A DNA stretch of 64,000 nucleotides from an uncultured Algibacter sp. (GCF_947495675.1 NZ_CANLZX010000012.1:61375-125374), one strand, 5' to 3'. Positions 25,221 through 34,155 are shown, counted from the first letter of the stretch. Program-made: numbers and translations. Notes: generated from the letters alone by a model not told the origin.

Positions 25221-26240
25221 ATGCTAAGAAACATCTTAATTTTAAACATGTTTTGTTTTGCTTTTCTTCTTGGAGTACAAACTAGCAATAGTCAAAACAT
25301 TGAATCAAAAAAACAAAACACAACTTTGAAAAAACCTCCTTACTTAAAAGCTGGTGATACTGTTGCTATTGTAGCGCCATCTGGTATTTTAAAAAATAGA
25401 ACCGATGAAATTGCTCAAGCCCAAGCACTTTTAAAAAGTTGGGGCTTACACTCTTTAATTGGAAAACATGTTTTTAGTAAAGCCGATCATTTTGCTGGAA
25501 CCGATGATGAGCGATGCGAAGATTTACAAAACGCTTTAGACGACCCGAAAATTAGTGCTATTTGGTGTGCTAGAGGTGGTTATGGCACCGTTAGAGTTTT
25601 AGACAAATTAGATTTCTCTAAATTTAAACAAAATCCTAAATGGGTTATTGGATATTCTGATATTACAGCACTACACAATCAAATTCATAATGAAGGTGTG
25701 GAGAGTTTACATGCTATTATGTGCGTGAGTTTACCCAAGGACGAAACTGAAATTGAAGCTAGTATTTCTAGTTTTAAAAGCACGCTTTTTGGAAAGCCTT
25801 TAAGTTATTCTTTAGAAGGTTCTACATACAATAAAACAGGAATAACAACCGGACAATTAGTAGGTGGTAATTTAACGATGCTCCATACCATGTTGGGTTC
25901 TAAAACAAGTATTGATACATCAGGGAAGATTTTATTTATTGAAGAAATTGGCGAATACAAATATCATATTGACCGTATGCTACAAAGCTTAAAACGTGCT
26001 GGTTATTTTAAAAATTGCAAAGGTATTATTGTTGGAGACATGAGTAAAATGCGAACAAACACCACACTTTGGGGAACTTCTATAGAGCAATTAATTCTTG
26101 ATGCTTTGACCGAATTTAACTTCCCTATAACCTTTAATATGCCTGCAGGACACGAGCCAGATAACAGAGCGTTAATTTTAGGGAGAGTAATTGATTTAAC
26201 AGTAAAAAAAGAAAAAACTACTATTGTCTTTAAAAATTAA
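25221..26240 (+). CDS. LD-carboxypeptidase (peptidase S66 family)
   Basis: About 339 residues. I prefer the ATG at 25221 (M-L-R-N-I-L) over the one at 25206 because it gives a normal signal peptide. S66 features are clear: substrate loop C-A-R-G-G-Y-G, nucleophile Ser in G-Y-S-D-I-T-A-L, the G-G-N-L-T-M segment, catalytic Glu in I-E-E-I-G-E and His in P-A-G-H-E-P-D-N. These enzymes trim D-amino acids from muropeptides (LdcA) or cleave microcin C-like peptides (MccF). A secreted form points to periplasmic peptidoglycan recycling. Confidence 0.9.
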   Translation: MLRNILILNMFCFAFLLGVQTSNSQNIESKKQNTTLKKPPYLKAGDTVAIVAPSGILKNRTDEIAQAQALLKSWGLHSLIGKHVFSKADHFAGTDDERCEDLQNALDDPKISAIWCARGGYGTVRVLDKLDFSKFKQNPKWVIGYSDITALHNQIHNEGVESLHAIMCVSLPKDETEIEASISSFKSTLFGKPLSYSLEGSTYNKTGITTGQLVGGNLTMLHTMLGSKTSIDTSGKILFIEEIGEYKYHIDRMLQSLKRAGYFKNCKGIIVGDMSKMRTNTTLWGTSIEQLILDALTEFNFPITFNMPAGHEPDNRALILGRVIDLTVKKEKTTIVFKN

Positions 26241-26333
26241 TACCGTTTTGATTTGAGTTAAAATCAAAATGATTCCAATCAATTTAATGCTTATTTGTTA
26301 TATACTTTTAAAGTATAATTAAAAACAAATAAC

Positions 26334-26507
26334 ATGAAAAAAGAAAAAGGAAATTTTGAATTTATTAAAGAAAGCAATGACAATAAGAGAAATTATATTT
26401 TTCAAAAAGATAAAACTACAAAAACCGTTACAATATTTGTTGGTGTGTTTTTAATAGTACTTATAATTGCTGTTATATTATCTGGCGTTTTAGTTGATTT
26501 TAAATAA
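26334..26507 (+). CDS. Small single-span membrane protein (57 aa)
   Basis: A 57-codon frame in the 283-base gap between the LD-carboxypeptidase and TerB-DnaJ genes. The first 30 residues are charged (M-K-K-E-K-G-N-F-E-F), then one strong hydrophobic helix (about 32-54), ending V-D-F-K. An in-out topology with cytoplasmic N-terminus is likely. I do not recognise the family. Composition and organisation suggest a real gene, but no clear -7 box was found. Confidence 0.5.
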   Translation: MKKEKGNFEFIKESNDNKRNYIFQKDKTTKTVTIFVGVFLIVLIIAVILSGVLVDFK

Positions 26508-26523
26508 TTCTAAAAATACTTAA

Positions 26524-27300
26524 TTAAAATTTACGCTCTTTCTGAATTTGCTCGTAAGCAGCTTGTACTTGTCTAAATTTTTCTTCAGCTCCTTTTTGGT
26601 GTTCTTTACCTAAATGGATTACTTTATCTGGGTGGTATTTTTTAGCCATTTTTCGGTACGCTTTTTTAATCTCATCAACCGTAGCGCTTTTAGTTATTTC
26701 TAAAACTTTATAAGCATTTTCACTACTGTTATAAAACATGGCTTTAATACTTTCGTAATCTTTAGAACTAATACCTAAATAACCCGCTATGGTATAAATT
26801 TGTTTAACTTCATCTTGGGTTACTGAACCATCTGCTTTAGCAATACCGAATAAAAAATGCATAAGCTGTAACCGTGATGGATGATCCATCATTTGGCGAA
26901 TTTGCAAACATACCGGTCTTACCGAAATATTTTGTTTACTTATATTTTTAAACAATTTAAAAGCATGGTTAGCACGTTCTTTTCCATACATTTTTAAAAA
27001 TTGTTTGCGAACAAAATCTAATTCACTTTGGTCTTGCCTACCATCTGCTTTAATAACTACCGAAGCCAGAATAAGTAAACTCACTTCAAAATCACCAGAC
27101 TGTGTTTGTGGGCGTTGTCTTGGTTGTGTTCTATACGTTGTTCTTTGGCTACCTCTAGTTTGTCTTTCTCCTAACAGCGGATTATCTTTACCATTTGCCA
27201 TAGCATCAATAACACTTCCTAAGGCCAAACCTATTATTGCCCCTATGGGACCACCAAACGACCAACCTAAAGAGGCGCCTATCCATTTTGAAAAACTCAT
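26524..27300 (-). CDS. DjlA-like co-chaperone: TerB plus C-terminal J-domain
   Basis: 258 residues. A Gly-rich hydrophobic N-terminus ([17 protein letters not shown]) is followed by an Arg/Gln-rich linker, a TerB domain (about 75-185) and a J-domain (about 195-258) with the essential H-P-D in K-K-Y-H-P-D-K. J-domains stimulate Hsp70 ATPase, so it is a DnaK partner at the membrane or a membrane-derived structure. Its architecture is that of DjlA, though the N-terminal glycine zipper differs from a plain membrane helix. Confidence 0.88.
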   Translation of the reverse strand: MSFSKWIGASLGWSFGGPIGAIIGLALGSVIDAMANGKDNPLLGERQTRGSQRTTYRTQPRQRPQTQSGDFEVSLLILASVVIKADGRQDQSELDFVRKQFLKMYGKERANHAFKLFKNISKQNISVRPVCLQIRQMMDHPSRLQLMHFLFGIAKADGSVTQDEVKQIYTIAGYLGISSKDYESIKAMFYNSSENAYKVLEITKSATVDEIKKAYRKMAKKYHPDKVIHLGKEHQKGAEEKFRQVQAAYEQIQKERKF

Positions 27301-27325
27301 GTAAGTTATAAATTTTAATTATGAC

Positions 27326-27333
27326 CAAACCTA
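27326..27333 (-). promoter_or_regulatory. -7 box TAGGTTTG upstream of the TerB-DnaJ gene
   Basis: Minus-strand TAGGTTTG with an expected leader of about 20 nt to the ATG at 27300. Confidence 0.5.
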
Positions 27334-27464
27334 CACATAAAATCATTCTTTTAAAAGAAGAAATTATATAAAGGTTCACGCTAACTGACTTAATGAAATA
27401 TTAACTTTCAGCGTAAATATAATATTTGTTAGTTGATTGATTCACAATTTTGTTACACAATTGG

Positions 27465-27472
27465 TATCTTTG
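27465..27472 (+). promoter_or_regulatory. -7 box TATCTTTG upstream of the bacilliredoxin gene
   Basis: TATCTTTG matches the consensus; the predicted leader to the ATG at 27509 is about 31 nt. Confidence 0.5.
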
Positions 27473-27508
27473 CAAATCTAAAATGTTAATAATTAAAAAT
27501 ATAAAAAT

Positions 27509-27919
27509 ATGTATCCAGCAGAATTAGTAAAACCAATGCGAGAGGATTTAACCAAAGTTGGTTTTGAAGAATTACATACTGCCGAGGCTGTTGATGCAGC
27601 TTTAGCAAAGGAAGGTACTACACTTGTTGTAGTAAATTCGGTTTGTGGTTGTGCAGCAGCAAATGCGCGCCCAGGTGCTAGAATGAGTTTACAAAACTCT
27701 AAAAAACCAGATAATATTGTAACCGTTTTTGCAGGTGTTGATAGAGAAGCTGTTGATGCAGCTCGTGGCCATATGGTTCCGTTTCCTCCAAGTTCGCCAA
27801 GTATGGCATTATTTAAAAATGGAGAATTAGTACACATGCTAGAGCGTCATCATATTGAAGGCCGACCTGCAGAATTAATTGCAGAAAACCTTGTTGATGC
27901 TTACAACGAGCATTGTTAA
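27509..27919 (+). CDS. BrxA/BrxB-family bacilliredoxin-like protein
   Basis: 136 residues matching the DUF1094/YphP family along its whole length. It has the characteristic active site C-G-C (N-S-V-C-G-C-A-A-A-N-A-R-P) and P-P-S-S-P-S-M-A-L-F. In Firmicutes these proteins remove bacillithiol from S-bacillithiolated proteins; Bacteroidota members may use the same or a related thiol. It is single-gene, with its own promoter and terminator. Confidence 0.92.
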   Translation: MYPAELVKPMREDLTKVGFEELHTAEAVDAALAKEGTTLVVVNSVCGCAAANARPGARMSLQNSKKPDNIVTVFAGVDREAVDAARGHMVPFPPSSPSMALFKNGELVHMLERHHIEGRPAELIAENLVDAYNEHC

Positions 27920-27941
27920 TATTCAAAATAAAAATTTTACT

Positions 27942-27968
27942 AAACCACGATTAATTCGTGGTTTTTTT
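27942..27968 (+). terminator. Intrinsic terminator after bacilliredoxin
   Basis: AAACCACGA and TCGTGGTTT (9-bp perfect stem, 5-base loop) are followed by T4, 22 bases after the stop. Confidence 0.85.
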
Positions 27969-28023
27969 ATGCATTTACGCAACCTTCTTAAGTTTAAATC
28001 ATCTAATAAATAAAATAAACTTA

Positions 28024-28413
28024 ATGAAAAACAAATCTGTAACAACATTCTTATTTCTAATTTGTTTAAGCTTAGTAGTTTTTCAATGTGAAGATGAAAT
28101 AACTCAAGAAGATGACAAAGCTGAGTTGGACACATTAAAGTTTGAAATTGAAGATTTAGCAAATACTTCTATTTGTAATGAAGAAACCGAGTGTAAGTAC
28201 ATAGGTTTTGGTAGTAAACCTTGTGGTGGTCCATCTAGTTATTTAATATATTCAACATCTATAGATACAGATAAATTAGAAAAATTAGTGCTAAACTATA
28301 ACCAAAAACATACAGATTTTAATACAAAATGGGGTATTATATCAGATTGTAGCGTTGTAAATCCACCAACTAGTATAAATTGCGTAAATAACTCCTGCAT
28401 TGCGGTGTATTAA
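28024..28413 (+). CDS. Cys-rich lipoprotein, unknown function
   Basis: The ATG at 28024 gives a good lipoprotein signal (V-V-F-Q-C). A longer frame from 27958 begins inside the terminator of the previous gene and is rejected. After a short acidic linker comes a domain with several Cys (S-I-C-N-E-E-T-E-C, K-P-C-G-G-P-S-S-Y-L-I-Y-S, D-C-S, I-N-C-V-N-N-S-C) that probably form disulfides. The C-G-G-P-S segment recurs, from memory, in small Bacteroidota and proteobacterial secreted proteins of no known function. Confidence 0.7.
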   Translation: MKNKSVTTFLFLICLSLVVFQCEDEITQEDDKAELDTLKFEIEDLANTSICNEETECKYIGFGSKPCGGPSSYLIYSTSIDTDKLEKLVLNYNQKHTDFNTKWGIISDCSVVNPPTSINCVNNSCIAVY

Positions 28414-28441
28414 AACCAAATAGTTTATTTATTTTTGGGAC

Positions 28442-29179
28442 ATGATAAAACTCTTGTCCTATCCAATATCGGTTATTTTCAATTTATTCTTTGGATTATC
28501 ACTAGTTGTGTTTCATCCAATCCAATGGATATGCTTTAATTTCTTGGGGCCTAAAGCACACGAAAAAAGTGTATATGCATTACAATTTAGTTTAATGCGA
28601 TGTGCAAATATTTTAGGCACACGTTTCTCTTTAATAAACCCACATAAAATAGACCCAGAGCGCCCTTTAATAATTGTTGCTAATCACCAAAGTTTACATG
28701 ATATATATCCACTAACTTGGTATATGCGAAAACATCATCCAAAATTTATAAGTAAAATAGAATTAGGGAAAGGGATACCAAGTGTATCTTATAATTTACG
28801 TCATGGTGGTGCTGCTTTAATTGACAGAAAAAACCCAAGACAATCCTTACCAACACTAATGAAATTTGGCGAGTTTATTGAAAAAAACAACTATGCTGCT
28901 GTTATTTTTCCAGAAGGTACAAGAAGTAAAAATGGCACACCAAAACCGTTTCAAACAAAAGGACTAGAAATTTTATTTAAAAAAGTACCTTCTGCATTGG
29001 TTATTCCGGTAACAATAAACAACTCATGGAAAATGTTACGTTATGGTAAATTCCCAATGGGATTAGGTAATCATCTAAAATTTATTGTACATAAACCCAT
29101 AGAATTAGCTACATTTGTTAATAAGCAAGAGCTTATCGATAAAATAGAATCGACTATTACTAACCATATAGAATATTAA
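28442..29179 (+). CDS. 1-acyl-sn-glycerol-3-phosphate acyltransferase (PlsC-like)
   Basis: 245 residues. An N-terminal membrane region precedes the acyltransferase motifs: motif I N-H-Q-S-L-H-D (HxxxxD), motif III F-P-E-G-T-R-S and the P-V-T-I-N-N region. It transfers an acyl chain to lysophosphatidate in phospholipid synthesis. It lies 11 bases upstream of an acyl-ACP desaturase gene, a coherent lipid pair. Confidence 0.88.
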   Translation: MIKLLSYPISVIFNLFFGLSLVVFHPIQWICFNFLGPKAHEKSVYALQFSLMRCANILGTRFSLINPHKIDPERPLIIVANHQSLHDIYPLTWYMRKHHPKFISKIELGKGIPSVSYNLRHGGAALIDRKNPRQSLPTLMKFGEFIEKNNYAAVIFPEGTRSKNGTPKPFQTKGLEILFKKVPSALVIPVTINNSWKMLRYGKFPMGLGNHLKFIVHKPIELATFVNKQELIDKIESTITNHIEY

Positions 29180-29190
29180 AAAAGTAAAAG

Positions 29191-30189
29191 ATGTCTTTAA
29201 AAAATAAGAGATTAGAGGTAATGAAATTTTTAGAAAAAGACGTTGATGCGTTAATGGAAAAATACTTAATTCCTATTGATAGCATTTGGCAACCTACAGA
29301 TTTTTTACCAAATTCTGAAACTACAGATGAGTCATTTTTTGAAGAAATAAAAGAGATTAGAGAGCTTGCTAAAGATTTACCTTATGATTTTTGGGTCGTT
29401 TTAGTTGGTGATATGATAACTGAAGAAGCCTTACCTACTTACGAATCTTGGTTAATGGATGTTGAAGGTGTAGATCAAGTAAATGGTGAAAACGGCTGGG
29501 GAAAATGGGTGCGCCAATGGACAGCAGAAGAAAACAGACATGGAGATGTTTTAAACAAATACTTATACCTTTCTGGTCGTGTTAATATGAAAGAAATTGA
29601 AAAAACTACGCAGCATCTTATTACTGATGGTTTTGATATTGGAACAGACCGAGATCCTTATAAAAACTTTGTATACACTAGTTTTCAAGAACTCGCTACT
29701 TATATTTCACATAATCGCGTCGCAAAACTAGCAAAAGACAAAGGTAATAAGCGTTTATCTAAAATGTGTAAAATCATTTCTGGAGATGAAATGAGACACC
29801 ATCATGCCTATTCTGAATTTGTAGAGCGTATTTTTAATGTAGATCCTAGTCAAATGATGATGGCTTTTCATTACATGATGAAGCAAAAAATTACCATGCC
29901 AGCACATTTTTTAAGAGAGTCTGGAGGTAAAATTGGTTCTGCTTTTGAAGAATTCTCTAATACTGCTCAACGTATTGGGGTTTATACATCAACAGATTAT
30001 GTTGATATTTTACAAAAACTAATTGACCGTTGGGACATTGGAAGCATAACAGGTTTGAATGACGAAGCTGAAAAAGCTAGAGACTACTTAATGAAACTTC
30101 CTGCTAGAATGTACCGTTTATCTGAACGTATAAAAATTCCTGAAAATTCATTTCAATTTAAATGGGTAGAGCCCGCTATTATAAAGTAA
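29191..30189 (+). CDS. Acyl-ACP desaturase (soluble di-iron)
   Basis: 332 residues. Di-iron ligands of the stearoyl-ACP desaturase family are visible as E-E-N-R-H (about residue 111-115) and D-E-M-R-H-H (about 196-201). The enzyme inserts a double bond into acyl-ACP chains in the cytoplasm, using ferredoxin-type electrons. It is 11 nt after plsC, and a transcript shared with it is likely. The position of the double bond cannot be predicted from this sequence. Confidence 0.93.
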   Translation: MSLKNKRLEVMKFLEKDVDALMEKYLIPIDSIWQPTDFLPNSETTDESFFEEIKEIRELAKDLPYDFWVVLVGDMITEEALPTYESWLMDVEGVDQVNGENGWGKWVRQWTAEENRHGDVLNKYLYLSGRVNMKEIEKTTQHLITDGFDIGTDRDPYKNFVYTSFQELATYISHNRVAKLAKDKGNKRLSKMCKIISGDEMRHHHAYSEFVERIFNVDPSQMMMAFHYMMKQKITMPAHFLRESGGKIGSAFEEFSNTAQRIGVYTSTDYVDILQKLIDRWDIGSITGLNDEAEKARDYLMKLPARMYRLSERIKIPENSFQFKWVEPAIIK

Positions 30190-30207
30190 TACAAACATCT
30201 TTAACCA

Positions 30208-30546
30208 TTGATTAATTACAATAACAAAAGGTTTATACCAGTTTCAAGCTCAGAAAATAGCGAAACAAATTCTAAAACTACTTTTGTTTATAATCAAAAA
30301 GAAAATATTGTCACCGCAACTTATAAAGGCGGTAATGTTATAAAAGGTCATTTAATTGGTTTAGTTAATATTGATGGAACTATTAATATGCGTTATCATC
30401 AAATTAATAAAAATGGTGAATTAATGACAGGTATTTGTACCTCTAAACCAGAAATTGACTTAAACGGGAAGATTGTACTTCATGAAAGTTGGCAATGGAC
30501 CTCTGGCGATAAATCAAAAGGCACATCAACTCTACATGAAATTTAA
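30208..30546 (+). CDS. Small beta-rich conserved protein (TTG start)
   Basis: 112 residues starting with TTG at 30208. The protein is dominated by beta strands and turn motifs (Y-K-G-G-N-V-I-K-G-H-L, G-T-I-N-M-R-Y-H, H-E-S-W-Q-W). Relatives in databases are often labelled N-acetylglutamate synthase without support; nothing here shows an acetyltransferase site, and I do not adopt that name. It overlaps the HD hydrolase gene by one base (TAATG), so both are probably translated together. Confidence 0.6.
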   Translation: MINYNNKRFIPVSSSENSETNSKTTFVYNQKENIVTATYKGGNVIKGHLIGLVNIDGTINMRYHQINKNGELMTGICTSKPEIDLNGKIVLHESWQWTSGDKSKGTSTLHEI

Positions 30547-31208
30547 TGTTTATACATTCTGAAAATATCATAAATAAAACAGTAGATTTTGTAAAAGAAA
30601 CTCTAGCTGATGCTGAAGGCGGACACGATTGGTTTCACATAGAACGTGTGTATAAAAATAGCCTTTTAATTAGTAAAACAGAATCTGTAGACACGTTTGT
30701 GGTAGCTTTAGGGGCATTATTACATGATATAGCAGATAGTAAGTTCCATGATGGTGACGAAACAATAGGTCCAAGATTAGCTAGGGAATTTCTATTTAAA
30801 CAAAATGTAGATTCAAAAACGATAGAACATGTCGTTAATATTATAGAAAACATATCTTTTAAATCTAGTTTATCGGGTAATAATACTTTTAAATCAGCAG
30901 AGTTAGATGTAGTACAAGACGCAGACAGGCTCGATGCCATTGGCGCTATTGGTATTGCTCGTTGCTTTAATTATGGAGGTTATAAAAACAGAGCGCTTTA
31001 CAATCCTGATATTATGCCAAATCTTAATATGACAAAAGAAGAATATAAAGCCTCAAATGCACCAACAATAAATCATTTTTACGAAAAGTTGTTACTTTTA
31101 AAAGATAAAATGAACACAAAAACTGGCAAACTAATAGCAGAAGAAAGACATACTTATATGTTAGGTTTCTTAGATCAGTTTTATAGTGAATGGCAAGGTG
31201 AAAAGTAA
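30546..31208 (+). CDS. HD-domain phosphohydrolase (YedJ-like)
   Basis: 220 residues with an HD domain: H-D-W-F-H (first metal His region), L-L-H-D-I-A-D-S-K-F (HD dyad) and V-Q-D-A-D-R-L-D-A (distal Asp). This arrangement matches the YedJ/YpgQ group of nucleotide-type phosphohydrolases. The natural substrate is not obvious. It starts at the one-base overlap with the preceding small gene and is the last of this plus-strand group. Confidence 0.87.
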   Translation: MFIHSENIINKTVDFVKETLADAEGGHDWFHIERVYKNSLLISKTESVDTFVVALGALLHDIADSKFHDGDETIGPRLAREFLFKQNVDSKTIEHVVNIIENISFKSSLSGNNTFKSAELDVVQDADRLDAIGAIGIARCFNYGGYKNRALYNPDIMPNLNMTKEEYKASNAPTINHFYEKLLLLKDKMNTKTGKLIAEERHTYMLGFLDQFYSEWQGEK

Positions 31209-31261
31209 TTATTAAATCCTAAGTCCTCTCTTTAAGTAGCCAATATATATTTCTCAAACTA

Positions 31262-32137
31262 TTATTGAATAATCAGCTTTATTTCTTTTCTATAGTTGGA
31301 AGCACTTTTTCCTGTAATGTCATTAAACACTTTGTTAAAATGGGAAAAATTGTTAAATCCACATTCATAACAAACATCGGCAATACTCATTTCACTTTCT
31401 TCAGATAGTAATTTAGTTGCATGAACCACACGGTATTCATTAACTACTTGAGTAAACGTCTTACTTGTAGCCTTTTTAAAAAATCTACAAAAAGCAGGTA
31501 CAGTCATACTTACTTTATCTGCAATTTCATCTAAAGCTATATGGTGTTGAAAATTTTCGCGTATGTACTTAAAAACCGAACCTATTTTTGCACTATCCTG
31601 CGCTTCTGGCTCAAAAGCAATACCATCGGCATTTAATAATGTATAATCATCTGTTTTTGCCAAGTGATTTAAAATTTCTAAAAATTTTAATACACGTTTT
31701 AAACCATCACATTCTAAAAGCTTTTCGATTTTACGTCCAATTTTCTTTTTGGTATCAATTTGAAAACGAATACCTTTTTTAGCACGTTCAAATAAGGCTA
31801 CAATACTTGCCATTTCTGGTACATTAAGAAAATCTTCACCTAAAAAATCAGATTTAAACTGTATTATGGTTTCTGTTCCATTAGCTGTAAGCCTATCTGA
31901 AAATCCATTATGAGGCAAATTTGCACCTATTAATATCAATTGGCTATTATTAAAATACGATAAGTGGTTACCAATATGTGTTTTACCTTGACCCTTGTTA
32001 ACGTAAACAAGTTCTAACTCCGGATGAAAATGCCAAAAGGCATTATTTTTATCGGCACTCTCACCATGCTGTTTTACAAGTATTGAACTTCCAAAACTCG
32101 GGGTAAGTTTCTCTAAAGTAGGTTTCTTTTTAATCAT
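31262..32137 (-). CDS. AraC family regulator, divergent from three secreted paralogs
   Basis: 291 residues. The N-terminal half is a cupin sensor (H-F-H-P-E-L-E-L-V-Y-V near residue 30-45), and the C-terminal 100 residues an AraC double helix-turn-helix (I-A-D-K-V-S-M-T-V-P-A-F-C-R-F-F-K and V-C-Y-E-C-G-F-N-N-F-S-H-F-N-K-V-F). It begins 206 bases from the first of three paralogous secreted-protein genes, all of which carry the same 12-bp element 63 bases before their -7 box. It is a plausible regulator of those genes; binding is inferred. Confidence 0.9.
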   Translation of the reverse strand: MIKKKPTLEKLTPSFGSSILVKQHGESADKNNAFWHFHPELELVYVNKGQGKTHIGNHLSYFNNSQLILIGANLPHNGFSDRLTANGTETIIQFKSDFLGEDFLNVPEMASIVALFERAKKGIRFQIDTKKKIGRKIEKLLECDGLKRVLKFLEILNHLAKTDDYTLLNADGIAFEPEAQDSAKIGSVFKYIRENFQHHIALDEIADKVSMTVPAFCRFFKKATSKTFTQVVNEYRVVHATKLLSEESEMSIADVCYECGFNNFSHFNKVFNDITGKSASNYRKEIKLIIQ

Positions 32138-32242
32138 GAACAGATCGTTTTAATAGCAAATTTAATACATATTATGCATACATTATATATTTAATTACCC
32201 TAAATATATACTATATTAACTTAACACTTAATTAACATAGAC

Positions 32243-32313
32243 TTAACAGATAATTTAGCATACAAATTGGCTAAAATTGATGTTTTCTTACATCTACTCT
32301 CTATATACCTTTG
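32243..32313 (+). promoter_or_regulatory. Promoter 1 of the secreted paralog family
   Basis: TTAACAGATAAT at 32243-32254, then A-T-G-T-T-T-T-C further on, and a -7 box TACCTTTG at 32306-32313. The distance from the first base of the element to the -7 box is 63, the same as in the other two copies. The predicted leader is about 25 nt and ends GTTATAAAAAACCCAGATT before the ATG. Confidence 0.65.
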
Positions 32314-32343
32314 TACCGTTGAACGTTATAAAAAACCCAGATT

Positions 32344-32937
32344 ATGAAAAATATATTAAAACACACAAAAAAAGGAATTTTAATGGTAGCTCTACTAGCT
32401 ACGGTTACAGGATTTGCTAATGATGCTAAGGGCATTATTAAAAAAGATGCTAGAAAAACATCTTTAATAATAGAAAATGTAAAAGTTGGTAACCTACTAT
32501 CTATTAAAGATACTAACGGCGTTGTACTTTATAAAGAATCAATTGATACTAATGGAGTATATACCAAAGGATTTGATTTAACTGCATTACCTGATGGTAA
32601 ATATAATTTTGAACTTGAAAAAGATTTAGAAATTAATACAATTCCTTTTTCTGTAGAATCTAACATAGTTAGTATTAACAGAACAGAAGAGACTACTTAC
32701 TATAAGCCTTTTATAAAACAAGAAGACGATTTAGTTTACATAACAAAACTTGATTTAAATCAAGAAGTTGCTTCAATAAATATTTACAGTTATGCTAATG
32801 GAGACTATAATTTATCTCATTCAGAAAAAATTGAAGGTGGAAAGGTTATAGAAAAAGTTTTCAAATTAGAAGAAGGAAATTATAAAATTGAAATTAACTC
32901 TGCAAATAAAGAGTATACAGCATTCATTAATAATTAG
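32344..32937 (+). CDS. Secreted two-repeat beta-sandwich-like protein, paralog 1
   Basis: 197 residues with a signal peptide ending G-F-A-N-D. The mature part seems to hold two related halves. The first has G-N-L-L-S-I-K-D, G-V-Y-T-K-G-F-D-L-T and L-P-D-G-K-Y-N-F-E-L. The second has V-A-S-I-N-I-Y-S, K-V-F-K-L and E-G-N-Y-K-I-E-I. This alternation resembles Ig-like or T9SS-type sandwich modules. I know no function. It is the first of three tandem paralogs with repeated promoter and terminator, next to a divergent AraC regulator. Confidence 0.75.
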   Translation: MKNILKHTKKGILMVALLATVTGFANDAKGIIKKDARKTSLIIENVKVGNLLSIKDTNGVVLYKESIDTNGVYTKGFDLTALPDGKYNFELEKDLEINTIPFSVESNIVSINRTEETTYYKPFIKQEDDLVYITKLDLNQEVASINIYSYANGDYNLSHSEKIEGGKVIEKVFKLEEGNYKIEINSANKEYTAFINN

Positions 32938-32970
32938 TTTAATGTCTTATTTAGTTTAGTTTAGTTGGAT

Positions 32971-32993
32971 AAGTGGGCTGTGGTGGCCCACTT
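32971..32993 (+). terminator. Terminator of paralog 1
   Basis: AAGTGGGC and GCCCACTT pair around a 7-base loop. The T-run that follows is interrupted (CACTTTTT). Near-identical hairpins follow paralogs 2 and 3. The 352-base gap 32938..33289 otherwise contains only promoter 2. Confidence 0.75.
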
Positions 32994-33188
32994 TCACTTT
33001 TTATAAACTTACCAGATCTACTTCAAAATTCAAAATGCTTTTTTTAAGCATTTTTTTTTACAATAGTTATTTATTGTAAAATTACTCAATACAACTACTG
33101 TAAATTAACTTAAATAATTAACCTCTGTTTATATATTTAATTATCCACATTATATGCTATTTTAACTTAACATATAGTTAACACTAAA

Positions 33189-33259
33189 TTAACAGATAAT
33201 ATAGTATACAAATTGGCTAAAATTGATGTTTTCTTAAGTCTACTTCCTATATACCTTTG
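33189..33259 (+). promoter_or_regulatory. Promoter 2 of the secreted paralog family
   Basis: TTAACAGATAAT at 33189-33200 and -7 box TACCTTTG at 33252-33259, again 63 bases apart. Sequence from here to the ATG is nearly identical to promoter 1, and similarity continues upstream. Confidence 0.65.
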
Positions 33260-33289
33260 TACCGTTGAACGTTATAAAAAACCCAGATT

Positions 33290-33883
33290 ATGAAAAACGC
33301 AATTAAAAACACAAAAAAAGGAATTTTAATGGTAGCTCTATTGGCTACGGTTACAGGATTCGCTAATGATGCAAATTCACTTATAAAAAAAGGAGCTAAA
33401 AAAACAGCTTTAGTATTAGAGAACGTAAAAGAAGGAAACTTACTATCTATAAAAGATAGCTACGGTATAATACTTTATAAAGAATTAATTGATACTAATG
33501 GTGTATATACAAAAGGATTTGATTTAACCGAATTACCAGATGGTGATTATGTTTTTGAACTTGAAAAAGACTTAGAGGTTAAGACTATACCTTTTACTGT
33601 TAAAGCTAGTACTGTTAGTTACAAGAAATCAGAAGAAGCTACTTACTTTAAACCTTATGTTAAACAAGAAAACAATATGGTTTATTTAACAAAACTTAAT
33701 TTAAATCAAGTTCCAACTTCTGTAAAAGTATTTGCTAATATTGATGGTGAATATAAATTATGCCACTCAGAAATAGTTGAAAACGAAAAAGTGATTGAAA
33801 AAGTTTTCAGATTAGGTGAAGGAAAATATAAAATTGAAATTAACTCTAATAACAAAGAGTACAAAACATACATTAATAATTAG
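33290..33883 (+). CDS. Secreted two-repeat beta-sandwich-like protein, paralog 2
   Basis: 197 residues, the same length as paralog 1 and clearly its closest relative. The signal peptide is almost the same and the pattern G-N-L-L-S-I-K-D, G-V-Y-T-K-G-F-D-L-T and P-D-G-D-Y-V-F-E-L is kept. Divergence is greatest between the two halves and in the second half. No catalytic residues, Cys pairs or lipobox are seen, so it is probably a soluble periplasmic or surface protein. It is a single gene between duplicated regulatory sequences. Confidence 0.75.
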   Translation: MKNAIKNTKKGILMVALLATVTGFANDANSLIKKGAKKTALVLENVKEGNLLSIKDSYGIILYKELIDTNGVYTKGFDLTELPDGDYVFELEKDLEVKTIPFTVKASTVSYKKSEEATYFKPYVKQENNMVYLTKLNLNQVPTSVKVFANIDGEYKLCHSEIVENEKVIEKVFRLGEGKYKIEINSNNKEYKTYINN

Positions 33884-33912
33884 TTTATAATGTCTTATTT
33901 AGTTTAGTTGGT

Positions 33913-33937
33913 AAAGTGGGCTGTGGTGGCCCACTTT
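33913..33937 (+). terminator. Terminator of paralog 2
   Basis: AAAGTGGGC and GCCCACTTT with a 7-base loop, then T-rich DNA. It is the duplicated copy of the hairpin after paralog 1. Confidence 0.78.
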
Positions 33938-34058
33938 TATTTTTTAATACTAATGCTTTTTTTTTAAAAGCATTTTTTTTTGCTTTAAAATATTCAGCAA
34001 TTTTTCACAAAAAACACACTATTAAATCACAATTAATTTACCCAAAAATGATGTAAAA

Positions 34059-34129
34059 TTAACAGATAATTTAGCACATAAATACATCAATATCAATGTT
34101 TTACAATTTTTAATTTGGTTTTATATTTG
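34059..34129 (+). promoter_or_regulatory. Promoter 3 of the secreted paralog family
   Basis: TTAACAGATAAT at 34059-34070 and -7 box TATATTTG at 34122-34129, spacing 63 as in the other copies, although the rest of the promoter has diverged. Retention of element and spacing in a diverged copy is good evidence of function. Confidence 0.65.
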
Positions 34130-34155
34130 AAGTGTTGAACGTTAAAACCCAGATT

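Noticed and set aside
27958..28023. Longer start of the Cys-rich lipoprotein gene
   Set aside because: It would begin inside the terminator hairpin of the previous gene and disrupt the lipoprotein signal.
30208..30546. N-acetylglutamate synthase
   Set aside because: The label is often attached to similar small proteins, but the length and the lack of a GNAT acetyl-CoA loop do not support it.
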